A DNA stretch of 64,000 bases from Bradyrhizobium stylosanthis (GCF_001641335.1 NZ_LVEM01000002.1:62001-126000), one strand, 5' to 3'; shown: positions 50,324 to 59,925, counted from the stretch's first letter. Numbers and translations: made by a program. The notes: generated by a model not told the origin, from the letters alone.

Positions 50324-50350
50324 GCTTCGCCACCAGGCTAAGTCTTTCGA

Positions 50351-50379
50351 AAGCGCGGGGCTCGGCTCCGCGCTTTTTT
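50351..50379 (+). terminator. Rho-independent terminator after rplS
   Basis: Stem AAGCGCGG/CCGCGCTT with the loop GGCTCGGCT, followed by TTTTGTTT. Confidence 0.85.
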
Positions 50380-50411
50380 GTTTGGCTCCGCGCCGTGCAT
50401 GCGGTGCCAGT

Positions 50412-50515
50412 CCCTCACCCTGAGGAGCGCGGAACGCGCGTCTCGAAGGGCGAGGCCACGGACCGGGCCTTCATCCTTCGAGACGCGCGCAAGAGCGCGC
50501 TCCTCAGGATGAGGG
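50412..50515. repeat. Palindromic intergenic repeat (CCTTCGAGACG family)
   Basis: CCCTCACCCTGAGGAGCGCG ... CGCGCTCCTCAGGATGAGGG outer arms with inner CGTCTCGAAGG/CCTTCGAGACG. Same family as 27214, 35331 and 37134. Confidence 0.8.
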
Positions 50516-50785
50516 TCATGCCCGGACCGCGGATTGAAACCACTCGCGATTCCAATTCGGCCTGCTATATATTCTTGGAATGTTTCCAGATCTGACCAGC
50601 TTCGCCCCCGTTCAGCGCATCGTCATCGACGATCGCTCGCGGCTGCCTGGCCGGTTCTTCGGACGCTTCGCGACCTCGGCAACGTCAGAGCTTACGCGCG
50701 CAGCCTAAAAGCTGCGCTGACGATTTTGTTGCCCCGCGCGCAAGCCGCGCTCATCGCCTTCACACATTCTCCGGAGCTGACGCTC
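50516..50785. other. leuC upstream region
   Basis: About 270 bases that should carry the leuC promoter. A TATATATT run (50566-50573) is a possible -10 element, without a good -35. I see no Leu-rich leader peptide and no clear attenuator. The leuC frame is open far upstream (to 50534), but composition and start signals do not support that extension. Confidence 0.45.
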
Positions 50786-52192
<1,407 letters not shown>

Positions 52193-52283
52193 GCCGCTCC
52201 CTGCAATTGTAGCGATCGCGGCAAACCGCCGTTAATCGCCGGCAACGACACTGCGTCCTCGCGACGGTTCGCGAGGATGCCTC

Positions 52284-52493
52284 ATGGCCAACAAGCCTGA
52301 ATATGTCGATCTGATCAGCGAGGCGACGCGCCAGCATCGCCGGCGCGCGACACCGCTGCGCATCGTCGCAAAGCCTGAGCCCGAAGAGACCTCCAAGCTC
52401 AGCCGCTGGCCGCCGGCGATGTTCAAGCAGTGGAAGCTTGAGAACCTGACGCGGTGGAAGGCTTCGTCGTGGAAGCTGAAGGATTGGCTGTAG
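52284..52493 (+). CDS. Small basic protein, hypothetical
   Basis: A 69-residue protein rich in Arg, Lys and Trp (ATRQHRRRATPLRIV; LSRWPPAMFKQWKLENLTRW). GCGAGGATGCCTC is a good ribosome-binding site before the ATG. It may bind nucleic acid because of its charge, but that is guesswork. It lies 91 bp after leuC on the same strand. Confidence 0.55.
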   Translation: MANKPEYVDLISEATRQHRRRATPLRIVAKPEPEETSKLSRWPPAMFKQWKLENLTRWKASSWKLKDWL

Positions 52494-52503
52494 GTCAAAG
52501 ACT

Positions 52504-52591
52504 CCGTCATGGCCGGGCCTGTCCCGGCCATCCACGTTCTTAGGCGCGCATAGAAAGATCGTGGATGCCCGGGACAAGCCCGGGCATGACG
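52504..52591. repeat. Palindromic intergenic repeat (CCGTCATGGCCGGGCC type)
   Basis: Outer CCGTCATGGCCGGG / CCCGGGCATGACG and inner TGTCCCGGCCATCCACG / CGTGGATGCCCGGGACA pairs. Between two convergent genes. Confidence 0.8.
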
Positions 52592-52603
52592 ATGCAGCTC
52601 ACA

Positions 52604-53152
52604 TCACCAATAGTAGCGGTACGGATTGTGCCAGCGGTGCCAATGGTGCCAGCGGCAGATGCGGCGCGGGCCGTAATAGGTCCAGATGATCCGGCAGCGG
52701 CGCGGATAGTGGTAGTAGGGATAGTAGCCGCCGTAATAGCGCCGGTGGAAGTGGCGATAGCCGAAATGGGGGCGATAGCCCCAGTGGCGGTGATAGCCGC
52801 CGTAATGACGAAACCCGCCGTAACGAATGCCGCCGCCGTGAAATGCCGGCGCGGCGCGGAAGCCGCCGCCATGAAAGCCGCCGCCGCGGAATCCGCCGAA
52901 ATGTCCTCCGCCACCGCGGAAGCCACCGCCGCCGTGAAAATGTCCGCCACCACCACCATGCCCGCCGCCGCCGTGCCGGACCTGCGTGACGAGATCGTCG
53001 GTTGCTGCCTTCGTCGCGGGTGACGTTGCCGGATTGATCAAGGTGAGCGCTTCAGCGCGCTGCGCGCTCCCGGCCGACAGCATCAGCGTCGCGGCCGCCG
53101 CAATCCCGAGCAAGCGCATCGGGCTCGCTCTGAGACCCAAACTCCTCAGCAT
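52604..53152 (-). CDS. Exported Gly/His/Tyr/Arg-rich protein
   Basis: A 182-residue protein. ATG at 53152 follows AGGGAGAAG. Signal peptide about residues 1-36 (LLGIAAAATLMLSAGSAQRAEA). The rest is low complexity: first GGGGHGGGGGHFHGGGG-type repeats (about residues 60-105), then aromatic/His/Arg-rich HYGGYHRHWGYRPHFGYRHFH and a C-terminus with Trp/His/Arg. Such proteins are frequent in Bradyrhizobium; function is unknown. Metal binding by the many His residues is plausible. Confidence 0.75.
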   Translation of the reverse strand: MLRSLGLRASPMRLLGIAAAATLMLSAGSAQRAEALTLINPATSPATKAATDDLVTQVRHGGGGHGGGGGHFHGGGGFRGGGGHFGGFRGGGFHGGGFRAAPAFHGGGIRYGGFRHYGGYHRHWGYRPHFGYRHFHRRYYGGYYPYYHYPRRCRIIWTYYGPRRICRWHHWHRWHNPYRYYW

Positions 53153-53312
53153 GGACTTCTCCCTGAATTTGGACAGCGGCATTGTGGCGCAGCGTCGCGC
53201 GCCGCCTCTGTTCATTTGCAGTCGCTCCCGAGATTAAGTTACGGACAGCGACGTGAATGCCTCATGAATGAATGCGTTTCCGCCGCGACGTGGTGCCACA
53301 GGGAATTTTGCG

Positions 53313-53612
53313 ATGACCGTCTACGCGATTGCGCAATTGAAGATGACTGACCGTGCGGCCTATGACCGCTATCAGGCGCGCTTCTTCGACGTGTTCAAAA
53401 AACACAACGGGCGGCTGCTCGCGGCCGACGAGAATCCGCGCGTGCTCGAGGGCGCATGGCCGCACGACAAGCTTGTCATGATGTCGTTTCCGGACGAGGC
53501 CTCGTTTCTCGCCTTCTCGAACTCGCCCGAATACGAAGACATCTCGCGCGATCGCAAGGCGGGCGCGCAGGCGACGGTGCTGCTGGTCAAGGGATTTGCC
53601 CCGGGCGGCTAG
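53313..53612 (+). CDS. DUF1330 protein
   Basis: A 99-residue ferredoxin-like (dimeric alpha/beta barrel) protein. MTVYAIAQLKMTDRAAYDRYQARF and LEGAWPHDKLVMMSFPDEASFLAF are typical DUF1330 features, as is the SPEYEDISRDRKAGAQ segment. CAGGGA precedes the ATG. A longer in-frame start at 53268 lacks signals. Function unknown. Confidence 0.88.
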   Translation: MTVYAIAQLKMTDRAAYDRYQARFFDVFKKHNGRLLAADENPRVLEGAWPHDKLVMMSFPDEASFLAFSNSPEYEDISRDRKAGAQATVLLVKGFAPGG

Positions 53613-53616
53613 AGCG

Positions 53617-53880
53617 TCACCAGAACGGCCCGTAGCCGAACACGAAGGGTGCGGGCACGCCGTAGGGATAGGGACGGTAATAGACAGGCCGCGCGTAATA
53701 GCGGGGATCACGGCGCACCGCAGGCTGCACGACGACGTGGGCCCGCGGATGTCGCCGCGCATCAAAAACCGCGATGCCCGCCGATGCCTCGGGTATCGTC
53801 GCCCTGTGCGCAGCGGAAGCGCGAGGCAGGCCCGCGGCAAGCGCGACGGCAACGACGGCCAGTGCAATCCATCTCGCCAT
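53617..53880 (-). CDS. Small exported Arg/Pro/Tyr-rich protein
   Basis: An 87-residue protein: signal peptide MARWIALAVVAVALAAGLPRASA, then an Arg-rich middle (DARRHPRAHVVV) and an aromatic tail (YYARPVYYRPYPYG, ending FGYGPFW). GAGG lies upstream of the ATG at 53880. No known domain; similar tails occur in other small Bradyrhizobium envelope proteins. Confidence 0.6.
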   Translation of the reverse strand: MARWIALAVVAVALAAGLPRASAAHRATIPEASAGIAVFDARRHPRAHVVVQPAVRRDPRYYARPVYYRPYPYGVPAPFVFGYGPFW

Positions 53881-53903
53881 GACGACCCTCGAGGCCTCGG
53901 GCG

Positions 53904-54251
53904 TCAGCCCCGGCGCCAGTAGCAGCTCATATGCGGCGTGATCACGGTGCCGCTGGGCCGGTGTTCCTGGACATAGGCGACATTGCATTCGCGCACAGCG
54001 TCGGGGCCGGGATTGTAGCGCGGATGGACGTCATCAGGGGTGTAGTAGGGCGTGACGCGCAAGCGCGCCGGAGGCCGCCTGCGCGGCGGGGGGACATCGT
54101 CGGGCAAGACCGCCTGGGCCAGCCGGATCTCGGGCCCCGCTTTCTGGGCATTGGCCTCGGTGCCGACAAAAAAAGTCGAAAACAACCCCATGCACAGTAG
54201 AACCGGTACTGCTGTTCCCGCCCGCATCACATCACCACTGGCCTGAGCCAT
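53904..54251 (-). CDS. Small exported Pro-rich protein
   Basis: A 115-residue protein (if started at 54251; ATG at 54227 gives a cleaner signal peptide, MRAGTAVPVLLCMGLFSTFF). After the ANAQ cleavage region comes a Pro/Arg segment (PDDVPPPRRRPPARLRV) and a C-terminal part with two Cys (RECNVAYVQEHRPSG; HMSCYWRRG) that may form a disulfide. It lies 23 bp upstream of the preceding small gene on the same strand. Confidence 0.6.
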   Translation of the reverse strand: MAQASGDVMRAGTAVPVLLCMGLFSTFFVGTEANAQKAGPEIRLAQAVLPDDVPPPRRRPPARLRVTPYYTPDDVHPRYNPGPDAVRECNVAYVQEHRPSGTVITPHMSCYWRRG

Positions 54252-54364
54252 CCCCTTGATGCGCCGTACGCTCCTCGTTTTCGCGCGCGGCGTCAACGCT
54301 CCTTCTTGGCGAGGTCTTATAAAGCGGGATGCATCGCCGCGGAACCCGCGCTAAGACAAAAGCC

Positions 54365-54763
54365 ATGTGGACGGAATTGAAAGCGCCCTCGCTGGCCGAG
54401 ATGGAAGCGATGGCCCATGAGGTGTTCGAGCGCCTGCCGGCGGAATTTCGCGGCCTCTGCGAGGGCGTGATTCTCCGTGTCGACGACTTCCCGACCGAGG
54501 AGGTGCTGGACGAGATGGAATGCGAGAGCGAGTTCGACCTGCTCGGCCTGTTCCAGGGCGTCGGCCTGCCCCAGCAGAGTCTTGGCGACGTGGCGCGGCT
54601 GCCCAATATGGTCTGGCTCTACCGCCGGCCGATCCTCGATTACTGGGCCGAGCACGACGAAAGCCTCGGCCATATCGTCCGCCACGTCCTGATCCACGAG
54701 ATCGGCCACCATTTCGGCCTCTCGGACGACGACATGGCCGCGATCGAGGCTCAGGCAGAATAG
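54365..54763 (+). CDS. Zincin-like metallopeptidase family protein
   Basis: A 132-residue protein with the zinc motif HEIGHHFGLSD (near residue 114) at its C-terminal end. MEAMAHEVFERLPAEFRGLCEGVILRVDDFP is the conserved opening of this family (possibly related to COG3824/DUF1025). No signal peptide, so cytoplasmic. Its target is unknown. The last 13 bp overlap the end of the convergent HTH gene. Confidence 0.85.
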   Translation: MWTELKAPSLAEMEAMAHEVFERLPAEFRGLCEGVILRVDDFPTEEVLDEMECESEFDLLGLFQGVGLPQQSLGDVARLPNMVWLYRRPILDYWAEHDESLGHIVRHVLIHEIGHHFGLSDDDMAAIEAQAE

Positions 54764-55569
54764 GACGCGGATTGATCAAGGCGGTGTGCAGAGAGCAGCA
54801 TCGTCAGCCGATAGTCGGGCCAGCCCGCGAGAGACAGCGACACCTGCTGATAATGCAGCAGCCCCATCGTCGGATGGTCGAACGCACGCTCGCCGCCTTC
54901 GCGGGCGAGAACGCCCTGGGTGTCCCAGCATCGTTCGAAATCGGTGCTTCCCAGTCTCAGCTCCTCCACGAGACGGCGGATCTCGGGATCGTCGGAATAG
55001 GCGGTCACCGCGGCGCGGAACTCTGCCACGACGCGACGCGCACGGGAGGTCCAGTCAAGGATCAGGGTTTTGGCTTCAGGCCTGAGGAAGATGTAGCGCA
55101 GCAGATTTTTTTCGCCGTCTGCATCGAGCCATCCTGCAAACAGCGCCGACGCTTTCGCATTCCAGCGACGTGCGCGCCATGTGCGATCGAGGATGTAGGC
55201 GGGACCGTCGATCGCGTCGACGCAGGCCAGTATCTCCTCGGGTGGATCATCTCTGTGGCCCGGCCGCTCGGGATCGCGCTTGCCCGCGACTTCGAACAGA
55301 TAGCCGCGCTCGGCCGGTGACAGGCGCAATCCGCGGGCGAGGCGCGCAAGTGCCGAAGCCGAGACGGACACATCGCGACCCTGCTCGATCCAGGTGTACC
55401 AGGTGACGCTCAATCCGCTGAGCTGCGCGACCTCCTCGCGCCGCAGGCCGGGCGTGCGCCGTCGTGGTCCGGCGGCAAGGCCGAATTCTGCCGGAGACTG
55501 GCGTTCCCGGAGCGCCCGCAGGAACGCGCTGAGAGAGAGGGCCGGAGCGGTCGGATCCTGTTCCTTCAT
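54751..55569 (-). CDS. HTH (XRE-type) regulator with MmyB-like ligand domain
   Basis: A 272-residue regulator. An XRE-type helix-turn-helix covers about residues 38-92 (TPGLRREEVAQLSGLSVTWYTWIEQGRDVSVS), followed by the MmyB-like C-terminal domain (WNAKASALFAGWL; then a fatty-acid-binding-like region rich in aromatic residues). This two-domain form is common for regulators of a divergent oxidoreductase gene. It is divergent from the PNPOx-fold gene, with an inverted repeat between. Confidence 0.9.
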   Translation of the reverse strand: MKEQDPTAPALSLSAFLRALRERQSPAEFGLAAGPRRRTPGLRREEVAQLSGLSVTWYTWIEQGRDVSVSASALARLARGLRLSPAERGYLFEVAGKRDPERPGHRDDPPEEILACVDAIDGPAYILDRTWRARRWNAKASALFAGWLDADGEKNLLRYIFLRPEAKTLILDWTSRARRVVAEFRAAVTAYSDDPEIRRLVEELRLGSTDFERCWDTQGVLAREGGERAFDHPTMGLLHYQQVSLSLAGWPDYRLTMLLSAHRLDQSASYSA

Positions 55570-55580
55570 GGTGTTTTTTA

Positions 55581-55611
55581 TACCAGCATATTTTAGGATA
55601 TTAAACTGGTA
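55581..55611. promoter_or_regulatory. Inverted repeat in HTH/PNPOx divergent promoter
   Basis: TACCAG (55581-55586) and CTGGTA (55606-55611) form an inverted repeat around an AT-rich core with two ATATT copies, 12 bases before the HTH start and 42 before the PNPOx start. Likely operator for the divergent HTH protein. Confidence 0.5.
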
Positions 55612-55652
55612 CCCGCGACATGCTAGCGTCGCTCCGCAAAGGACCTACGGAC

Positions 55653-56222
55653 ATGGGCAAGCAATTCGCGCGGATCGAACCCGAGCACAGGGCTTTCATC
55701 GAGCGGCAGAAGATCTTCTTCGTCGCGAGCGCCCCGCCGAAGGGACGCATCAACGTGTCCCCCAAGGGCCTGTCCTCGTTCCGGGTGCTCGGCGACACCG
55801 ACGTCGCCTATCTCGATTGCACTGGCAGCGGCAGCGAGACCCGCGCGCACCTGATGGCCTCGGACGACAAGCGGTTGACCGTCATGTTCTGCGCCTTCGA
55901 AGGCCCCCCGATGATCCTGCGGCTCTACGGCCAGGGGCGTTCTCTCATGCGCGGCACGCCTGACTACGCCGATCTCGCCCCAGGGTTCGAGGACGTCGCC
56001 GGGGCCCGCCAGATCATTCGTCTCTCGGTCGACCTCGTGCAGACATCGTGCGGTATGGGCGTGCCCCTGTTCGACTACAAGCAAGAGCGCGGCAGCCTCG
56101 TCCGCTACTGGACGGCGCAGGGCGTCAGCAACCTGCGAAAATACTGGGGCCTGAAGAACATGAAGAGCATCGACGGCCTGCCGACCGGCTTTGTCCCCGA
56201 CAGCATGGCTCCCCAGGACTGA
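55653..56222 (+). CDS. Pyridoxamine 5'-phosphate oxidase-fold flavin-binding protein
   Basis: A 189-residue split-barrel protein. MGKQFARIEPEHRAFIERQKIFFVASA opens the PNPOx fold; RINVSPKGLSSFRVLGDTDVAYLDCTGSGSET matches the flavin-binding region. VQTSCGMGVPLFDYKQER and the KYWGLKNMKSIDGLP tail are typical of the subgroup annotated as general stress or FMN-binding proteins. AAAGGA lies before the ATG. Probably regulated by the divergent HTH protein. Confidence 0.88.
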   Translation: MGKQFARIEPEHRAFIERQKIFFVASAPPKGRINVSPKGLSSFRVLGDTDVAYLDCTGSGSETRAHLMASDDKRLTVMFCAFEGPPMILRLYGQGRSLMRGTPDYADLAPGFEDVAGARQIIRLSVDLVQTSCGMGVPLFDYKQERGSLVRYWTAQGVSNLRKYWGLKNMKSIDGLPTGFVPDSMAPQD

Positions 56223-56323
56223 CAGATCAGGACTGACAGACCAAGATTGCTGAATCCGGCCTAGGATTTACCTGCTAACCGGGCTAAACAGCCCTCCCCT
56301 GACGACAAACCGGGAAGCCCAAG

Positions 56324-56929
56324 ATGGACAAGTTCACCACGCTGGAAGGCGTCGCGGCGCCGCTGAAGATCATCAATGTCGACACCGACATGATCATTCC
56401 GAAGCAGTACCTCAAGACCATCAAGCGCACCGGGCTTGGCAAGGGGCTGTTCTCCGAGCAGCGCTACAAGGACGACGGCAGCGAGAACCCGGATTTCGTC
56501 CTCAACCAGCCGGCCTATCGCAACACGAAGGTGCTGGTCGCCGGTGACAATTTCGGCTGCGGCTCAAGTCGCGAGCACGCGCCCTGGGCGCTGCTCGACT
56601 TCGGCATCCGCTGCGTGATCTCGACCTCGTTCGGCGACATCTTCTACAACAACTGCTTCAAGAACGGCATTCTGCCGATCCGCGTCAGCCAGGAAGACCT
56701 CGACAAGCTGTTCGACGACGCCGAGCGCGGCGCCAACGCGACGCTGACGATCGACCTGCCGAACCAGGAGATCCGCGGCCCCGACGGCGGCAAGGTCAAG
56801 TTCGAGATCGACCCGTTCCGCAAGCACTGCCTGATCAACGGCCTCGACGACATCGGCCTCACGATGGAGAAGAAGGCCTCGATCGATACCTATGAGGACA
56901 AGCTCAAGCACGAACGCGCCTGGGCCTGA
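56324..56929 (+). CDS. leuD: 3-isopropylmalate dehydratase small subunit
   Basis: A 201-residue swivelling-domain subunit that completes the LeuCD enzyme. [16 protein letters not shown] and [20 protein letters not shown] are diagnostic. It follows an accessory gene and ends at a terminator. A 12-bp direct repeat lies about 85 bp upstream. Confidence 0.97.
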   Translation: MDKFTTLEGVAAPLKIINVDTDMIIPKQYLKTIKRTGLGKGLFSEQRYKDDGSENPDFVLNQPAYRNTKVLVAGDNFGCGSSREHAPWALLDFGIRCVISTSFGDIFYNNCFKNGILPIRVSQEDLDKLFDDAERGANATLTIDLPNQEIRGPDGGKVKFEIDPFRKHCLINGLDDIGLTMEKKASIDTYEDKLKHERAWA

Positions 56930-56945
56930 TCGCAGATTTTCGTTG

Positions 56946-56979
56946 AAGCCCCGGCGTCGAAAGCGCCGGGGCTTTTTCT
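56946..56979 (+). terminator. Rho-independent terminator after leuD
   Basis: Stem AAGCCCCGGCG/CGCCGGGGCTT followed by TTTCTTT. Confidence 0.88.
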
Positions 56980-57009
56980 TTGCCCTGATTATCCGTAGAA
57001 CTTTGCCTG

Positions 57010-57795
57010 ATGCTGCCCGAGATCGTCACCTTCTGGCATGGCCCGATGGACGCATTGCGCCAGACCTGTCTGCGCTCGCAGCTCGCGGCCGGCCACAAGG
57101 TCACGGTCTACAGCTTCGACACCATTCCCGGCCTGCCGGCGGGCGTCGACAATGCCGAGGCCGAAGCGATCCTGCCGCATGCGTTCTCAGAGCGGTTGCG
57201 GCCGCCGCAGCCGGACGGCAGCTGGCGCGACTGGACCACGCTGCAGTTCAGCGACTTCTTCCGCATGAAGCTGATGGCGAAGGGCCTCGGCCTCTGGCTC
57301 GATGCCGACGTGCTGCTGCTCAAGCCCATCGAGATCGATCCGGCAAAACCCTATTTCGCCTGGGAGCGGCCGCACCAGCTCGGCAATTCCGTGATCTATC
57401 TGCCGCCCGAGCATGGCATCGTTGCCGCCTTCGAAGAGCTGATGGAGCAGGAGGAGCTGACGCCGAACTGGCTCTCGGTCCGCCATCGCATCACCTTCAT
57501 GATGCGCCGCCTGCGCGGCGGCTCGAACCGGCTCTCTGACATTCGCGTCGCGATCTATGGACCCGCGGCCCTCACCGCGCTCGCGCGCCGCACCGGTGAA
57601 CTGGAGAACGCATTGCCGAAGCAATCGTTCTACGCCGTGCATGCCGAGCCAAAACTGTTCTTCGATCCCTCGAGCTATCTCGGCCTCGTCACGAACCCTG
57701 AAATCATCGGCCTGCACATCTCGCCCAAGGGCCGCGGCCGCGAGAAGCCGATTCCCGGCAGCCTGTATGCGTGGGCGACGGAGCGGTTTCGCTAG
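57010..57795 (+). CDS. Glycosyltransferase with DXD motif
   Basis: A 261-residue GT-A-type sugar transferase. IVTFWHGPMDALRQTCLRSQLAAGHKV is the opening seen in capsular/alpha-1,4-type glycosyltransferases. The DXD motif is GLWLDADVLLLKP (near residue 97). A WER-P-H-QLGNSVIY stretch and the ending HISPKGRGREK follow. No membrane segment. Donor and acceptor unknown. It is alone after the leuD terminator. Confidence 0.82.
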   Translation: MLPEIVTFWHGPMDALRQTCLRSQLAAGHKVTVYSFDTIPGLPAGVDNAEAEAILPHAFSERLRPPQPDGSWRDWTTLQFSDFFRMKLMAKGLGLWLDADVLLLKPIEIDPAKPYFAWERPHQLGNSVIYLPPEHGIVAAFEELMEQEELTPNWLSVRHRITFMMRRLRGGSNRLSDIRVAIYGPAALTALARRTGELENALPKQSFYAVHAEPKLFFDPSSYLGLVTNPEIIGLHISPKGRGREKPIPGSLYAWATERFR

Positions 57796-57810
57796 CCGTC
57801 ATTCTCCGCT

Positions 57811-57936
57811 GTCGTCCCGGCGAAGGCCGGGACCCAGAACCACAGCAAGCAGTTTGGCGAAGACTTGGCGTTGGGATCAATACCATCCGCAATCGATAGA
57901 CCTCGCGGTATGGGTCCCGGCCTTCGCCGGGACGAC
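57811..57936. repeat. Palindromic intergenic repeat (GTCGTCCCGGCGAAGG family, copy 3)
   Basis: Arms GTCGTCCCGGCGAAGGCCGG and CCGGCCTTCGCCGGGACGAC as in copies 1 and 2, with a variant interior. Confidence 0.88.
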
Positions 57937-58080
57937 GACGGCGGTTGTTGCGATGCCGCCGAACCGCGTCCGGGACACGAGCAGCTTCCTCAACCCCTTC
58001 CCAATTTGATCCAGCGCAACGCGCTCCTGCACCATTGTGCCTAGTCTGGCTCCAATTCCACGACCCCAATGGAGCCTCGC

Positions 58081-58500
58081 ATGAGCACCGCAAGCAGGCC
58101 TTATCCCATCGTCCAGGACCTCATTGAGTCCTTTGCCAGCTGGCTCAAGCATCGCCGCGAGATGAACGAGATGCGGCAGCTCGATCGCGCCGATTTCGAC
58201 CGGATCGCGAGCGATCTCAGGATCGCGCCCGATGATCTCCAGGAGCTGGTCCGTCACGGCAAGCACGCCGCCAATGAGTTGCCGAAGATGCTGGAGCAGC
58301 TCGGCATCAGCACCGAAGCGCTCGGCCGCGCACAGCCGCTGCTGCTGCGCGACATGGAGCGGGTCTGCTCGCTCTGCAACAACAAGGGCCAGTGCGACCG
58401 CGATCTCGCCGACGGCACCGCCGCGGAGAACTATCACGGCTATTGTGGAAACGCCGCGACGCTGGAAGCGCTCGACCGCGCCGACCACGCGCAGCGCTGA
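58081..58500 (+). CDS. DUF6455 protein with Cys cluster
   Basis: A 139-residue cytoplasmic protein. A helical first part (SWLKHRREMNEMRQLDRADFDRIASDLRI, LQELVRHGKH) is followed by a Cys motif CSLCNNKGQCDRDL and a fourth Cys (YCGNA). This matches DUF6455. The four Cys could hold zinc or an Fe-S centre. GGAGCCTCGC before the ATG at 58081 supports this start over one at 58069. Function unknown. Confidence 0.85.
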   Translation: MSTASRPYPIVQDLIESFASWLKHRREMNEMRQLDRADFDRIASDLRIAPDDLQELVRHGKHAANELPKMLEQLGISTEALGRAQPLLLRDMERVCSLCNNKGQCDRDLADGTAAENYHGYCGNAATLEALDRADHAQR

Positions 58501-58544
58501 GACTGCGCGACGTCTGCACTGAAGTCACCAGGGCGATCTCAGTC

Positions 58545-58916
58545 TTACCTTACTGTCAGCAACGGGCTTATCTGGCTGATATCTGTGACGCCGAGCATTC
58601 GCCCCAGCTCCAGCGCAAGCGGCAAGACCCAAAATGGGGAGTCGGCATCGAACGGTGCCGGTTCACCCGAGATGTTGTAGAGCGTCTTGGCACAAATCTC
58701 TTCGAATGCGTACTGAGCCAGAGCAAGCTGGTCGTTGCGCTTCCCCGCCGCCAATGTCTTTCGCCTGATCTCGGAGAAAAGGGCGTGCGCCTCTTTGCGC
58801 CGCGACCTGTCATGCGCAAGCGCGATCAACCTCCGAAGCGTTTCCTTATCCGTGCATCGTTCCTCAAAGAACGTGAGCGGCGCAAGCATGGCCGCGACGG
58901 TCGGACCGCTCGCCAT
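58545..58916 (-). CDS. Hypothetical protein downstream of a CitE-like lyase
   Basis: A 123-residue helical protein without signal peptide or recognised domain (MASGPTVAAMLAPLTFFEERC; EAHALFSEIRRKTLAAGKRNDQLALAQ). Its ribosome-binding site, CAGGAGGCCTTC, is one of the strongest in the window. It follows the lyase by only 16 bp, so the two are likely co-transcribed. Confidence 0.7.
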   Translation of the reverse strand: MASGPTVAAMLAPLTFFEERCTDKETLRRLIALAHDRSRRKEAHALFSEIRRKTLAAGKRNDQLALAQYAFEEICAKTLYNISGEPAPFDADSPFWVLPLALELGRMLGVTDISQISPLLTVR

Positions 58917-58932
58917 GAAGGCCTCCTGCGGC

Positions 58933-59814
58933 TCAGCCCTTCCCCATCGCCGCAATCGCATCTGCGATATCAATCGTACGCCGCGCCATGTCGGCGTGCA
59001 GGCGCTCCACCATCGCACCATCCAGGCGGATCGCACCTCGCGAGGCGTTCTCCGGCAGCTCGAATGCCGCGATGATCTTTCGTGCGCGCGCGACCTCCTC
59101 TTCGGGCGGGGTGAAGATCGCGTTGCAGGCCTCGATCTGCGAGGGATGGATCAGCGTCTTGCCGTCGAAGCCGAGGTCGCGGCCCTGCGCGCATTCGGTG
59201 GCGAAGCCGTCGGGGTTGGCGATGTCGCTGTAGGGACCGTCGAGGATCTCGAGGCCGTGGGCGCGCGTCGCCAGGATGCAGTGGGTGATCATCGGGATCA
59301 TCGCGGCGCGGCCGGGCATCATCCGGATGCGCGTCTCGCGCGAGATGTCGTTCGGGCCGAAAACGAAGCCGGAGAGACGTGTCTTCGGATCGCGGCCGGC
59401 GGCGGCCAGCTCCTCCGCGTGCAACACGGCGCGCGCGGTCTCGATCATGGCCCAGACCTTCACCGTCGGCGCGGCGCCAAGCTCGGCGAGACGGCTGCCG
59501 ATCGCGTCGAGATCTTCGATGCTTGAAACTTTTGGAACCAGGATGCCGTCCGGCGAGGCCTTGGCGGCCATCGCGACGTCGTCGGCCCACCAGGGCGTGT
59601 CGAGGCCGTTGGTGCGGATCAGGATCTCGCGCTTGCCGAACCCCTTGGCCGCGATCGCGGCGGCGATCCCGTCGCGCGCCGCCGCCTTGGCTTCGGGGGC
59701 GACGGAGTCTTCGAGATCGAGGATCAGGCCGTCGGCAGCGAGATTCCTGGCTTTTTCCAGCGCGCGGGGATTGGAGCCGGGCATGAACAGATGGCTGCGG
59801 CGCGGGCGGGTCAT
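58933..59814 (-). CDS. HpcH/HpaI-family CoA ester lyase (CitE-like)
   Basis: A 293-residue TIM-barrel enzyme. RRSHLFMPGSNPRALEKAR, DLEDSVAPEAKAAAR and VFGPNDISRETRIRM are CitE/malyl-CoA lyase hallmarks; DFDGKTLIHPSQIEACN-type sequence ends the barrel. No citD or citF genes are nearby, so a stand-alone role (malyl-, citramalyl- or beta-methylmalyl-CoA cleavage) is more likely than citrate lyase. ATG at 59814 chosen; longer frames upstream read into the divergent gene. Confidence 0.88.
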   Translation of the reverse strand: MTRPRRSHLFMPGSNPRALEKARNLAADGLILDLEDSVAPEAKAAARDGIAAAIAAKGFGKREILIRTNGLDTPWWADDVAMAAKASPDGILVPKVSSIEDLDAIGSRLAELGAAPTVKVWAMIETARAVLHAEELAAAGRDPKTRLSGFVFGPNDISRETRIRMMPGRAAMIPMITHCILATRAHGLEILDGPYSDIANPDGFATECAQGRDLGFDGKTLIHPSQIEACNAIFTPPEEEVARARKIIAAFELPENASRGAIRLDGAMVERLHADMARRTIDIADAIAAMGKG

Positions 59815-59925
59815 GCGAATGGTCCTTCCGGTTTCCTCGTCTGTGTTCTGACCCGAGCCGATAGCACTCGGCGTGCCTATTCGAAAGGCTTGTTCGCCGC
59901 TCAGCTCTATGGTTAGGCATAGGCC

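Noticed and set aside
50534..50785. N-terminal extension or leader peptide of leuC
   Set aside because: No Leu codon run or attenuator fold is visible; the family start [12 protein letters not shown] has its own ribosome-binding site.
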